DNA of 60,000 bases from positions 29,828,001-29,888,000 of the forward strand of contig NC_092568.1 of the NCBI RefSeq assembly GCF_037975245.1. The letters are read 5' to 3'. This document shows, one piece after another, positions 33,655 to 48,600 of this stretch. Position 1 is the stretch's first letter; each line of letters opens with the position of its first letter. The stretch is from Apostichopus japonicus (Eukaryota; Echinodermata; Holothuroidea; Aspidochirotida; Stichopodidae). Both the position numbers and the translations under genes were made by a program. A model generated the notes under the pieces. It did no database searches, had not been told where the DNA came from, and worked only from the letters and a program-made list of their open reading frames with translations.

Positions 33655-36600
33655 GTAAGGTTTCTCCAGAATTGCTCAAATATTTGCAGCTCAGGTAGAA
33701 TAATTCAAGCTATATCAGTAGGAAAAAAAATGACATGGTAAGTTTGGAGGGCAGTTTGCAAATTCTCGCAGAATATTCACGGGGATTGTCTTCAATATTT
33801 CCTTTAATTCTGCATCAATTCTGATTTCAATAGAGTGAACGAAATTGAGGTCGTCCGCCTGTCAGTTGCGTCCTCGGTGTTGAGACAAGTTTCTCATCTA
33901 TCTACTGCGTTACATTTGGGGAGAGGCAGGGTCAAATATCAATATGAAACACTTAATGAGGTGCTAATAATAACAATAATAATAACCTGAATGAAGACAC
34001 ACTGGCTCGCATAGTTACTTTGTCTCCGCACTTACCTGTCTCCTCGCAATTTTAGTAGCTGCACTCTAGAGTGATGTGGTAGCCATTTAGCAATGTTCTC
34101 CCTTAGTGACCTCTCACCACAGTTCAACACATCGACCTCTCATTCTACCCTCACAAATTGCCTGGACTTGTTTTGTTATTTTCCTTATGGTTAATAATAA
34201 TCTTGTTCACTGGTAACCATCTGATATTGTGTTTGGAAATCTTCCAAGTTTTATTTAGAATTTTATAGGGATTAACTCATCTCATCCGCCTGGTATCATA
34301 TTGTACTTGACATGCTGATGACCCATCCTGGTTTTATAGGTGTCAAAGTTCATTTGAGTTCAACAGAGTTCAAAATATGACAACCATGTGAAGCCCTATA
34401 TGTATATCTAAATGATCTCATTAGGGTTGTGCGGGATCCTGGTAGTCAAGTGAATCCCGGTATCCCGATCCCGGTATTGACTAATCCCGATCACAAAGCA
34501 ATGTGTAAATACTACCGGTAGTGGGAAAACAACCGGTTATTGCATTCGTTTCAGTATCATTCCCGGGAATCCCGGACATATTAAAAATATCTACGTGTTA
34601 CTATTTGAAATAAAGAAAACAAAACACAATTTTTTCTGGTTTCTGTGTTCTTAGTTTGAATAATATCTGACCAATTTACGTACTGGCCTAGACCTATATA
34701 TTAACAAATCAACTTTTCACGTAGTAATTTGCACCTAGGCTACACCAAATATCGAACGTTTCTTGCGCTCAGCATGTTACGGGACCTCAAAGTTATTCTG
34801 AAATTTTCGTTATTTATTCTTCCTTCAAACAATGATTGTCAAGGTTCCCATGTACAAAATCTTACTCTTATGCATTTCACCTCATTTTGTTATAATAATT
34901 ATAACGATTTAATAAATTTTGAGCCAAAACCGCAGGGAGTATATCCAGTTTAAATCCATCTTCGCACGGGACTGTATATTATTATAGCCTAGGGTACGGT
35001 ACAGGTACACACAGCAGTTCTTGAGATTTGATGATGTAATGAAATGGATTCGTTTATTAATGCGGGGGGTTCCACGATGTCATTTATATTTATTTTTCGC
35101 TACTTTTTTAATTTTCAAGATCTTTTGTACGAAAGATTGATATTGTACGTATTGAAAGTATATTTTCTGGAGTAAACAAAAGCCGATTAACGATATAAAT
35201 AAATCTGTACTATTCTTATGTATGTAGTTTATAATCCCGTATTTACGTAGCCCCTATGTAACATTCTTATTGTCTGAAGTTCCAAACACGTGGTGACTTG
35301 TTGATAGTTAAAAACTTTTCATTGTGAACTTTTGAACTTGAAGGGGTTGCCCTATTCCAATATCATGGATTAGTGGGGAACTCCCAATTTATGTTTGTGT
35401 ACGGATTACAAGTTTAATCCACGTGCGAACGTGTTAATCTAATATCGTACGTCGAGTATGAATGAAGGATGGTGTGGGTTGCTTTTTTCCAAGGTTTGTG
35501 CTTTTCTTTTTGGAAGTGTATGTTAAAAAACAAAGGCCCTAATATAGCGAGTTATTTTTTTTATTTTTTTTTATGAACGTGCGTGTAAGAGTATGTACAT
35601 AACCTATATGCTATGTATATTGAATGTATGACATTGATAGTCTCGTAACTAAGTGCTTTGAACCGTAGATGAAAGTTGAAGAAAATACCGGTTGTAGTTA
35701 CAATACCGGGATTCATGTTGCAACACTACCGGTTGTGTGAAATCCGACTACCGCACATTGCTAGATCTCATCATGTACAAATCTCATAAATAATTAGATG
35801 CACATGAATAAGTTGATCCAGCTCTGCAGATTTTGCCGGCGGTGAAATCATCTTTTTTCATACTCAGCACAGTCAAACTTTCAACACCATGTAAATATTA
35901 TATAATTGATCAATATGGGATGGTCCTATTTTTGAAACTTCCATTAAAACGAAACAAAAAAACACCTTTTCTTTAAAAAGTTTCTGTGAACAGGTAACAC
36001 TGAAGTGTGTGCTCATTCTTAGAGTAAGTTGTCCAAATGTAAGACAGTATATCTGCTTTGTTTTTTAATTAAAGGGTTCATTAGTATTCTTCATTAACTT
36101 CCTTGTTATTCTTTTCCAGGCAACCTGATAGGTTATCCGTGATATGGACTAGACGAGGAAGGAAGAGCTCTTCAGATGTACGTATACATCGTGTCAAATA
36201 TGCCGTTGTTAAACGTGCATAACTTTCCACTATTAGTACTTACAGTAAATCATCAATGCATCTGTTATTTTGATGTGCTCTGCTCTTTTCATTGAGTGTT
36301 GTACTGTGTTAATATATACCTAATCAGTTTCCATTGGTGTTTTAGAAAAAGAGAAGAAAAAAAAACCTTGGGAGATGGTTTAGAAGGGTGTTAAATGCAC
36401 GTGTAGCATTTTACTGTTGTTAATACTGTAGTTTGTGTTGCAAGCTGCCGTGGTTACATGTAATTTAAAATTTCCATCATTTCTGTCCTTGAATTGAATC
36501 TAACATTTTACTCTGATTGCATTTATGACAACAGGTTTGTTAAACTCTCTGTTAGCCTTGCAGGGGAATATGCCTGGGATGTGTGGGTGGGATGGGTGGG

Positions 36601-39600
36601 GGGGGGGGTGGGGTGGGGTTATTCATAAACTTAATATAGTTGAATTGACTGCAGCCTGGGCATATTTTGTAATATTACAACCTATGAAGTGACCGATAGG
36701 TTAAAATATTGGGGATTTTAAATTTTCTGATATTAAATGATAATTTATGATATTTATATGCAAATAATGCTGCCATTTTTGTTGGAAGGGGGGGGGCGGA
36801 GGTGGAAGGAATGACAGGTGCATGGTCTTCCCATAAAAATACAATATTTATGTTGTCATGAAAATGTTTGCCTTTATGGATGAAAGTAAAAACTTCAGAC
36901 TTGCCCAAGTCACTCATTCAAGGTTTTAAGCAGCTGTAGCATTAAATTAACAGTTACATTTTTTATTTGAGGTATATTTTGTTGGAATGAGACAGTAATA
37001 ATACACACACACTGCTGGTATCTCAAAAGGTAGATTCTTAAGTATCCTTGAATTAGTGAAGATTTTAAAACTGCATTTTGTGTTAAATTTGCTACAGTCT
37101 GATGGTACCATACAGGTCTGTAATGATTGAACAGGGACTTAAAAACATAATCTTAATCAACAATCTTAGTAAACAAACATTTAAAAACCATTGTTAGTAT
37201 CTGTTTAGGCTCATCTAGACTGTTCTACATACTTTCTTATTTGATCATTTTTCTTGATTTTTAGCTCCATAAGTGGGTGCCTGGTATCAAGGATCCATTC
37301 AAAGGGTCTGTGGTCTGGTCTGTGCCTGAAAATGTAGAAATCACTGTTACTCTTTTTAAGGTAAGCTGATTCATTGTCTGCATGTAACGTAGTCAGTGCA
37401 TGTGACTGTAATTGCAGCTCTTCTCACTTGCCTGTTGTAGTACCATAACCTGGTCCTTCGCCTTACAGGTTTCTTTACCTTTTTTTTTTCTTTATTTTAT
37501 TTTATCTTTACCTTATTTATTCTGGCCATATAGCTTATCAGTCTGTTTCCATTTGCCTGTCACATCATCCTACCATTCACCTTACCTAACCTTACGTTTT
37601 CATGTCTCCTGTTATCTGACACAAGTCTCCCCTTACCTATGTCTCCTTACCTTTCTCCTCACTAGTCTCTCCTTATCTTGTCTGTATTCCCTCAGTTTAC
37701 CTCTATCCTCTTGTCTTGTATCCCCTTACCTTACAAGTCTCTCCTAACCTTACCAGTCTCTCCTTACTTTACCAGTCCTCCTGTACCTTACCAGTCTCCC
37801 ACTACCTTACAAGACTTTCCTTACCTCACCAGTCTCCCATTCCCTTACAAGTCTCTCCTTACATTACCAGTCTCCCATTACCTATACCTTACAAGCTTTT
37901 CCTTACCTCACCAGTCTCTCCTTATCTTACAAGTCTCATCCTACTTTACAAGACTCTTCCTTACCTTACTAGTTTCCCAGTACCTTTACCTTACAAGTTT
38001 ATTCCTTACCTTACCAGTCTCCCATTACCTTATCAGTCTCTCCTTACCTTATCAGTCTCTCCTTACCTTACCAGTCTCCTATTACCTTTATCTTACAAAT
38101 TTTTCCTTGAAACGTCACCAGTCTCCCATTACCTTACCAGCCTCTCCTTACCTTATCAGTCTCTCCTTACATTACGTCTCCCATTACCAATACAAATTTT
38201 TCCTTACGTCACCAGTCTCCCATTACCTTACCAGTCTCTCCTTACCTTACCAGTCTCCTATTACCTTCACTTCACAAGTTTTTCCTTACCTTTATTAGTC
38301 CTTATCCAACCTGTCTTTCATTATCTTGCATTTATCTTTCATTTCTATTTAACTCCCTCCCCCTTCCTTTAATCTTTTACAGTATTGATTGAAACATACA
38401 GTGTCAACCCCTTTAAGCAATCCCGAGCAAATGTACCCATGTGATGTAATATTCTGTATGTTCATGTTCATGTAATGTTCTCAGCAAATGTTGCAGATTT
38501 TTAATGAGAACTCATTATAATATTGATGTTCATGGGTCTGGTCTTGTTGTTATGCACAAGATGTGAAGATTACAACATATGGTTGTAATTAGATGAGGGA
38601 AACAAAAGATATGAATTGGTTACAATGATTGACTTTAACGACGACAGTAAGTTCATATGAAGGTCTTCATTTTATACTTCACAAGGTCTTATTCCCAGTG
38701 CGCCTTGTTTATTCTCATGTATCATAGGGCATGAAAGATTGATTTATACATTCCAATTTTTTTTCCTTTTCTTATTTTGGCAATGATGGTATCTGCCATT
38801 ATTATTGCGCGTGAAAGTCATTTCACTTGGTTTTTTTTCCTCTCCTTTTCCAAGTTATTGGTTATGTTTGACTTTAACTTCATAATATAAAACAAAAATT
38901 GACTAGTCAGACTAATAAGCTAGATTGTGAAATTTTATGATTAAATTGGACAGCATTGGAAATTTGATCCAAATCAAATCAAGGTTTTGTTAAAGGTCCA
39001 TCTTTGCTGCTATCATGTCTAGAGTACTTCAGAAATGATGTCATTTTTTTTTTGTATCTGACATTTGTGCTTCTATACCATGGCTTTGTATTAAACTTTT
39101 GCATGAAGAGTATATATCTTCTTAACTGTATACATTAATATGATTAACTAAATTTGTCATCCCATCATAGGCGTAGGAGGCGGGAGGGCTGGGGGGGCTG
39201 CAGCCCCCCCAACCAAATTTTTTGGTGAAAATTCGGGCAATATACTGAGAATTTTTCGGGCACCTACTGAAAGAAGAAAAGTTTGCAATAAATTTTTCAA
39301 TTTTTTGGGGGTGAAAATTCGGGCAATATGCTGAGAATTTTTCGGGCACCTACGGAAAGAATAATAATTTGCAATGTGTTTTTCAATGGTTAAACTGAAA
39401 TAAGTTTTATCGTTATTATTGTAACGACTTCCCCAATAATTATAACCAATATGGAAGGGTAATACCAGGGAAAATACAACCAAAATTTTTCGCGTTTACC
39501 ATCTTATTGTGCATATCATATATGCGTTCATCGGTTATCGTCATGTGATATAATAACCGATGAATGCCTATATGATAGCACAACAGGATGTTGAATGCGC

Positions 39601-42600
39601 GCGTAGCGCGCGAAAAATTTTAGTTATATTTTTCGGGCAAGTCATTACAGCCCCCCCAAATCAAATCAGGCTCCTACGCCTATGCATCCCATTAGTAGTT
39701 TCATTAACCTTTTAATTTTTTTTTTGTGTTAATTTTAGCATCTCTATCCTCAGTACTTATAGACATTTTAATATTTGAATGTTACTGATTGGAAAAAAGT
39801 AAAAGACAACTGTCAGAGTGTATAAAAGAGGAAAAAATTAAAAATTGCACAAGAATGTAGTAGATTTTGGAAATTCTCTATGTAGACCTCTGACCACCAA
39901 GAAAAGAACATTAGATATCCAAACAAAATTCCTAAAATAGAAAGTGATAATTATAATAACTTTTATTCACTCATTTGAATGCTCTAGTAAATTCTTTATG
40001 TGGTACTGTAGTTAATTAATCAAACTAAATTTACATAAAAAATATCATGCATATGCAATACTCTTTAACACTTGTTTCCACCATATAACTCTTTAATCTA
40101 TCTGGAACAGTATGGTTGAATGGCTTTATACTGTGCAACTTTACATCATAGCCTTTATCAGATTTCGCATTATTTTCTTTACTCCTTCCTTCGCTGTCTC
40201 CTCACAACAACTTCACTCCTCCCTCTACAATGTCGAAAGCACTCTTTAAGATTAGTAGATACTCTCCCGATGACCAACCCATTCTTGTCTACTGCCCTCA
40301 TTCTCATTCTACCATCCAAAGTGTCTTTACCAGATTTCACACTATTTTCTTCACTCCTTCCTTCTCTGTCTCCTCACAACAACTTCACCGCTCCCTCTAC
40401 AATGTCGAAAGCACTCTTTAAGACCAGTAGATACTCTCCCGATGACCAGCCCATTCTTTTCTACTACCCTCATTCTCATTCTACCATCCAAAGTGTCTTT
40501 ATCAGATTTCACACTATTTTCTTCACTCCTTCCTTCCCTGTCTCCTCACAACAACTTCACCCCTCCCACTACAATGTCGAAAGCACTCTTAAAGTCAGTA
40601 GATACTCTCGCATTGACCAGCCCATTCTTGTCTACTGCCCTTATCTTTCTCATTCTACCATCCAAAGTGTCTTTACAAGATTTCACATTATTTTCTTCAA
40701 TCCTTCCTTCCCTGTCTCCTCACAACAACTTCACCCCTCCCTCTACAATGTCGAAAGCACTCTTAAAGTCAGTAGATACTCTCGCAATGACCAGCCCATT
40801 CTTGTCTACTGCCCTCATCTTTCTCATTCTACCATCCAAAGTGTCTTTACCAGATTTCACATTATTTTCTTCACTCCTCCCCTTCCCTGTCTCCTCACAA
40901 CATCTTCACCCCTCCCTCTACAATGTCAAAAGCACTATTTAAGATCAGTAGATACTCTCCCAATGACCAGCCCATTCTTGTCTACTGCCCTCATCTTTCT
41001 CATTCTACCATCCAAATTGTCTAGAGCTCTTACCAAGTGTTTCCGACACATTAAAGTGAGAGTGACTAGCCGTTGTTACAAGGACTCAGATAAGACGGTC
41101 CATTCATAAATATAGCTAAACCAGGGGTGTGTTTGGGGATATTTGTTTTAAAAGACTTGATGGGCAATTTATTTTACGACACTCATCGGTCACGTAGGTG
41201 TGTGTTAGGCCAAGCAGAATGGCTTGTAGGGGTACTTTTCTCATTACTCTGGGTAGAAATATCGTGAACAGGTTTAGCTCGTCATAGAATTTGTTACAAT
41301 TTGAAAGACCATATCGTATGGGGAAACAAGGATGAAACATTTACTTAGCTGACTCAGGTAGAACCACCCATTATAATCCAGTTTCTAGGTTTCATTGCTT
41401 CCAATGTAGCGCTGCTGCTGTTATCCACTTGACGATAACGCCAGTGTCAATTTTACATAGCCCTCTTCCTTTAATGACGGAAATTTGGCCTCTAATTAGG
41501 TTAACAGGTTCCTTTGGCTTTAATAAGGCTTTCTTCACAATGTACACAGAGCAAAAAGGAAATCTTCTCTCCTATTTTTTTTTATACCCTTTTTCCTCTT
41601 TCTTTGTATTTTCTCAAAACGAAGGTGCAACCTTGTTTTATTATGATTTCATTTCTTTTTTGTCAGGTTACATCTCTCATTTCTTAAGATGTAAATGTTA
41701 ATCTATGGTACATACGATCTGCAAGATTGCAGTACCAAAATATCCTGTTGTAAATGGGATGAAAATAAAATTTGTTATTAGTTATAATTTTATAGAAATG
41801 TTTTGCCCATGCAAGCTGTTTCCAAGGCAGGAACTTGGAAGCTATAAGTAAAATTTTATGCGTGCACAGCAGTAGTTATGTCTGCTTTTTTTCGATAGGT
41901 TAATTTTGTATTCTTTGCAAAAAAAATTCCAATGGTAATGCATTTTATGAGCCTGAGTAGTCAAGTTTCATTTGAAATAATGAAGAAAAAGGGCAAAATT
42001 TTTGAAAAATTTACAAAGATTAATACTACGGGTGAAGCACTCTCGAAGAAAGAATGTTTTTAAATCAAAGATAATCACTCATATGCCTATGGTTCATTTG
42101 TCTCTAACAATCAGCCAACTGCAATCCTATTTGGAGTATTGGTAATATGTAGATTTATCCTAAAACATTACCAAAAAGAATGAGTACGTCCAGACCTAAA
42201 ACTCGAATCAACTTTTATTCGTCATCAATTTGCCCTAAAATAAAGACTTCTTATGGTTCTGTGAAATACGGTTTTGTTCTCCCGTAAATGTTAAAGAAGA
42301 GTAATCCTCAAGCATGGACAGGGTTGTCTCTTATTTATAACAAAAAAAAAAAAAAATTGGGAGCTATTTTCAAAGTGATCTCTCTCAGTCTCGCTTTCTA
42401 ATGTTTTTATTTTGTATTTGTATATTTGTATTTATTTATTTTTTATTTCATTTTTCAAAACAGGAAAATAGACAAGACGCTGAATTCGAAGACAAAGAGT
42501 GGACTTTTGTGATTGAAGATGTAAGTAATGATTTCTGAGGAAAACAGGATATTCCCCCCTAAAATTCTATCTCCTGGGGCATGGAACATTCCACAAACCT

Positions 42601-45600
42601 TGACTTGTCCCAATTCCCCCAACGTGAATCATATATTTATGCAAAACAGGCGCACATACTGTACATTGTTGCATGTAATATAGAGTTGTCTATGTTGCAA
42701 GTAAAACTGAAATTTTCATTCATCATGGAACATTGTAATTTGTTCCAAATGTACTGCAAAGTCAAATAATGGTCACTTGTGTTTAAAATTATTATTATTT
42801 CATGGTCTAATTTTGGCCCTTTTTTTGATGCGTAAGAATAATCTGGAGGGTGTGACCCTCCAGGAAAGTAATTTTGGAAAACTGAAGATTAAAACATTAA
42901 AAAAAAAATGTTGATATTTTCTATAGATAACAAATTCTTACTTTTTGGTCAACATCCATTGCAATCAAAATGCTACACTAACTTTTGACCACGAATATAT
43001 AGAAACCTGAAGATGAGCTCTTCCTGTTACTGTGAGAGGTGTTTTGTTTCGATAGAGAGGAAACAAAGAATATCCCTTTGTTGATATTTTCTATAGATAA
43101 CAAATTCTTACTTTGTGGTCAACATCCATTGCAATCAAAATGCTACACTAACTTACAAATAGGCAGGGGAGAAAAAAAACTTGACTGTTTTTGACCACGA
43201 ATATATAGAAACCTGAAGATGAGCTCTTCCTGTTACTGTGAGAGGTATTTTGTTTCGATAGAGAGGAAACAAAGAATATCCCTTTTGCCATTTCGCTGTG
43301 AATCTTCCTGTTATTGAGTGTAGGTCTATGCAATGGTTTGTTGCACAGTATCAGCTCCTGAAAAGTTTTTTTTTTTTCTTGCTCTTGTGGTTTCATTCTG
43401 TTGAACCTCTTCATGTCATATCTCAATGAATTCTTGGCAGATTTTGGACAGGTTACTTAGATCGTGTTACCCAAAACTGCTGAAAAAGTTTGACATTGAG
43501 GATGTCAAGCTAGGAAAGCCTGTATAACGTTCGTTTCTAATTTCCGCCTTCTGCTTTTATAATTGACTCGGGGGCCGTTGTTTCGACTTTTAGATGTTGC
43601 TGTTAGATTAGAATTACTATAATAGAGTACTTAAAGAAGCAGAGTATTGGGGTTATTTATTCTAAAACATTACGTTATCCATGTTCCATTTCTTACAAGA
43701 TCTCTATGACGCACATGAAGGCTTATCCAGGAAGGTACACTCAGTACTAGTCATTTATCACTACAGCTTGTGTGAAGTTAAGTTTGTCTAGGACCAAGCT
43801 TGGGATATATTCTCTAGAAAGTGGCCCCTAATTTACAGGTTCTTTTTCAGTAGGGGCCTATCTTGTGTAAGCAGAGGCCATGTGACATTTTGAGATCCAT
43901 CATTGATACTGTTGTTGATGGGTAAAGAACTATGCAACAAAGCCAAGTGTATGTGTAATTTATTGTTACTAACTTTTTGCTGTTTATTTTTCCTTTGAAA
44001 AAATTGAAAATTTGGTCCACGATTGGTTGATTGGCTTGACTCTACCAACCTTTGGAAAAAGAAAACCCTTGCTCCTGGCATATTTTTTCAGATATTACAG
44101 GAAGCTGTGTGCCAAGTTACTGGGGTGGGTGGGCCCTGGCTCCTGTGTATTTTCAGCCTTTGACTAACAGTGAACAACAATAACAGCTTCTACCCTTATT
44201 ACAAGGTATAGGTATTTTTGGTAAAGCATTATAGCTCTAGGCTAAATGTGACCATTTATGACCCACTTTGAGTCGGGCGCAATGGTTTGGAGAGGGTCTA
44301 CAACGAATTATTACTTACAACAGTATTGAAGGGGTTGGTTACCCATTTCCAATTACAATGTATTTTTCTGCCCAATATTTATTAATATGAGATGATAAAC
44401 GAAGTTTCTAACTTCTATTTCTTCTCAAGTCATCTCTGCGAGGAAATCTTTATACTTCTCATTTTCCTTACAAGATTAATGTATCACAGAATACTATAAA
44501 ATCTTGCCTGGAGATGAATGTACCAGCTTGAGACATTTTACATATATATGACAGTATTTTGCATATATCTCAGTAAAACTCTCCTTTCCCTACAGTCAGC
44601 CTTTGACGTACATAAATGAACTACTTACAAATGTTGAAAATCTGATTTTGTACAGGAGGACAAGAAAGGGCGGCGTAGGGCGTTAGCTCAGGGTAACGTC
44701 AACATGAAGGATTTTGCAAAGTCGTCGCCTACCCAAGGAGAGAGGATGATACAACTAAAGCCATGTAGTAAGAAATGCAACAGGGCTGTCTTAACATTCA
44801 CCATAACCAGCGTATTACTGAGAGAGGGCGCTGCCACGTGAGTTCTTCAATTTCTTCGTTATTTTGTTTATATTTTTTTTTAAATAAATGACAAGGTTTA
44901 GTTTGATACAAATGATTTTTCTCTTATTTAGTTTAATCCAAACCCCTGTTCTTCAAACTGGGGTTGGGACCATTTTTGGGTCGCCCAAATATTTTTTGGG
45001 TGGGGTGGAGGGGGGGGGGGAGAAGGGAGATAAATCTTTAACGAAAATTGTTCAAGTTAAGAAAGTTGCAAAATATAAGTCCATTTTGCAACTAAGCATG
45101 CTTGAATGATATTAATATTTCTCAAAGAGGAAGGGGATACCTCCTACGCATAGACCCCTTCCCGCCAGGCCACAGCTCCCGCCACTGGAAGGTTGCCAAG
45201 GCGATGGAGGTCAAAATTGAGGTCATCAAGGAGAAACAGTTTGAGTACCATATGAACTTCATATTTGAGGACATATAGATGGGTTGAAGTTGTTCTATGT
45301 GAGCAAAGTAAATAAGGGAATATTTTTGTTCCTGGTTCGACATACTGATTTAATTGACAGGGCTTAAAGCAGTTGCTTTTGTTTCAGTTGGTAATAATTC
45401 AAAAATGTTTAATGTTATTAATGCCAAACTAAAATCAGTGTAATGAAGTGTGATATTGGTATGTTGCATATTTGACTGTGTGAAGTTTGGTCATTTTGGC
45501 TTTTGAAAAGGAAAAAAGAAAGAAAAGAAAACACAATTAAACCTAATATCCTGCTGACAATACCATGGCAGCTTGTGACAATACATCATAGAAAATTAAA

Positions 45601-48600
45601 ACATGTTAAGTGTGTCTCTTTTGAAAGTGCGAGTTGAATTGAGAAAATTGGTCTAATTTGAATAGGAAATGTTGCATGTAGATAACCCTGCCAGACTACT
45701 GTGGTCAAGCTAACCAACTGGGCTATGTAGACTGCTGTTATGTCTGGAGGATTAAAACCAGTTAAAGGATTTGCTGATAGAGTATATATATATGCTTTCT
45801 TCAGTTCTAGAACTAAGAAAACTAACAGTTTATTAATACATTGTGCTCAAGCCAACACGTTTACGAAAATGTTCTGCAAAACATTATCACCTCCTTTAAG
45901 GTACGAGAGTAAAAAAAATTAATCTACAGATGTGTCGAGTTTCCACTCAACTGCTGTCAGTTTTCATTTGTGAAGTCAAGTGAGCTGACAATTTGATTCA
46001 ATGAGTGCTTATTGGGTATTGTTGTGTAGCTAACAGTAATGCTGATGACACCAGTCTGCATCAGATTATTCGGAGCAGATCTGAAACAACAGCCTCCCTC
46101 TATTGTTATGTTATGGGTGACACTTAATGCATTCAAGATTCTGACCAAACAAAATTTGTGTGCACTTTAATATTTAGAAGTGTAGCACTCATGTACCCTC
46201 ACTACATTGTGTTCAATTGTCGCTACCTCATTTAGGGATAAGTACCGTGTTGTCTTGACATGACCTTACTTGTATTACTGTTGATTCAGTTATGACTTTT
46301 TCTGTTTAATAACCTTCTTCTAATTAACCTGGAAGTCACAGAAGGTGTGTTTGGTGGGATCAATCAGAATCAATAAAACTCAGTTGTCTTTTCCTCTTAT
46401 TAAACATTCAGCTCTTTAATTTTCGCACGATTGCAACAATTTTGTTAATTAAGATCATTTCAAACCACGAGATGTCTGTCTACACATCCAGTATTTTAGT
46501 GGCTTTGTTGGATATTGTGTTTTTGAAAGTCTGTGAGCAGAAAATGCAGGAAGTGTTTTAATAATTATTTGTTTGCAATAAAGGAGACAGGTGTGTTAAC
46601 TTCTTTGTGAGTATATTGCTATTTTGACATATAATGATCAAACACAAAAAATCATTATATCGTTTCAAGTTTTTAATTAATGATTTAAAAGAAACGAAAA
46701 ATGATAAACAGTTTTACCCTTCTCCCAAAACACTCTGCTTACCCAGTAAAGGCAGAAAGAAATTTGTGAGAATATTTTTGATTGACCTAAAAACGATCCA
46801 CAGGATATCTTCGCAGTGGGACATAAAACAATAAATAACGTCCTCCCTTGTGTCTTAACAGAGATGACGATATGCAGTCTTTAGCGAGTATATTGAGCTA
46901 CCATCAGCCAGATATTGCAAACCTGGACGACTTTGAAGAGGATGACGACGAAGACGATGAATTTGACAGAGAGCTCACCCCGGGAAAGATACACGAGCTG
47001 ACCAGTCAGTACCACTTCTTGGTCCCGACCATCGAAGAAGAAGATCCCTTCAGCAAATTAGACGACGAACTCGCAGAAACAGGTACGATCATCCCGTCTT
47101 TGTGAAATTTCGTAATCGACAGTCAAGTTTGATGAGTTTGAATTTAGGCAGATATAGGGTTAACACGATTCGAATGACTTTTATTCCCCCCAAAAATTGA
47201 TTTTTTAATTTTTAATATCGAAGCAGCCTGCTATGTTTCCTTGATTGCTGCATTACCAAGCCCGTTTTTACTTCACGTACCAGTTTCAGGCAGGTCACTT
47301 GTGCAATGTTTCATCTAAGACTGAAAACAAACAAAATTTTTCTCACATTAGAAATGGTTTTAATCACCTGGCAATTAGCCTCAGAAGTCAATAACAATAG
47401 ACATTTTCAGCCCGATGTTTATAATTCTTAGATATATGTTATTAGTAAGCCAGGCCTTGGTACATCTAGGTCGCTGGAAGTCTTGTAGACCTTGGCTAAT
47501 ATTGTTTAAGGAATGGAAAGCCCTCTCTTTAAGGTATGATGCCAATTAAAGATTTGTTGTAACATTAATGAAACAGATGAATAGTAACTTGAATTATGCT
47601 TGAAGTATATCTCTTACTGAAAGAAATTACATTGCAAAACACATCCAGCCTCTTTGAAATGACTCTTTCAAAGCAGCCTAAAATATGATCAACGTTTTCT
47701 TGATGTTGTTCTTTTATAGATTGTCTTATCAATTCATTAGGATTTGGCTTATGTGAATAAATGTTGATGTCAATGCTCTGTAAAATGTGAGTAGCTCACA
47801 GCTAGCAGGGATAGATAACCTGAGAAGCTAAACTCCTCGTAGGAGGAGACACAAAGAATTCCATCGAATGTGACAAGCCATGTGTTAGTTTTGTGTCTCG
47901 TGGGAATATATTTGTGAATAATTTGAATTTCTCAGAAGATGGGTAGATTCTGCTTGATTAAACCTTGTCGGGTTTCATCGCTATCTCTCCTCTGCACATC
48001 TCGGCTCAATATTCTCGTGGAAAATTGGAAAAGGTTGCAAATTTGATATAAGCTCAAATTTTTACAGTTTTGGAGATTAAGGTATGTGTTTTGAAAGTTG
48101 TGGCTCTGTGTTCCTGACAGCTTGTAAAACTGTCGAGGTGAGCTAGCATATGCTACAGTCGTGACAATACGAACCTGTTGAGATAGGATCACATGACCAG
48201 TATTGGCAAGTTTTGTGTATTTCTCTGCAAGTTTTGGCAATTTAGGAAGGCAAAAACAGAGGCCCCTAACAGAAGGCCACAATTTATTCCCAGCGGTGTA
48301 TCAGGTTCATTTCGGAGGTGATAAACATCTGTTGCAATTTGTATTTCTTTCCATAACAGGCTAGCTTAACAGAGTAGCTCTAACGAAGGAGGGAAAAGAT
48401 TTTGGATTTTGCAATGTGTGTGCCTGTGATGAGGCTATAGTGTTATGAAAATACATGTTGAAGTCGGCTAGATGTAGTTCACCATTAACAACTGTCCGTT
48501 TTTTTACTATTTTATCTACATGTGTGTGATCAGATCCATTCGCAAAGTGTAACGCAGACAGGACGCTTTCGTTTGAAGGAAGTTTCCAGTCCGAGAGCCA

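Noticed and set aside
37678-38372. Open frames of 206 and 218 codons rich in Leu/Pro/Tyr/Ser
   Set aside because: Two overlapping registers of the same polypyrimidine minisatellite; the translations are repeats of the ~20-bp unit, not a protein.
40120-41109. 329-codon plus-strand frame, longest in the window
   Set aside because: It crosses a tandem array whose period is not a multiple of three between copies, so the frame reads different registers of the unit. Stop scarcity comes from C/T-rich composition.
44940-45260. Possible hAT element (GTTCTTCAAACTGGGG left end; CCGCCACTG near 45186)
   Set aside because: I found no inverted partner or target duplication joining the two, so the ends cannot be supported.
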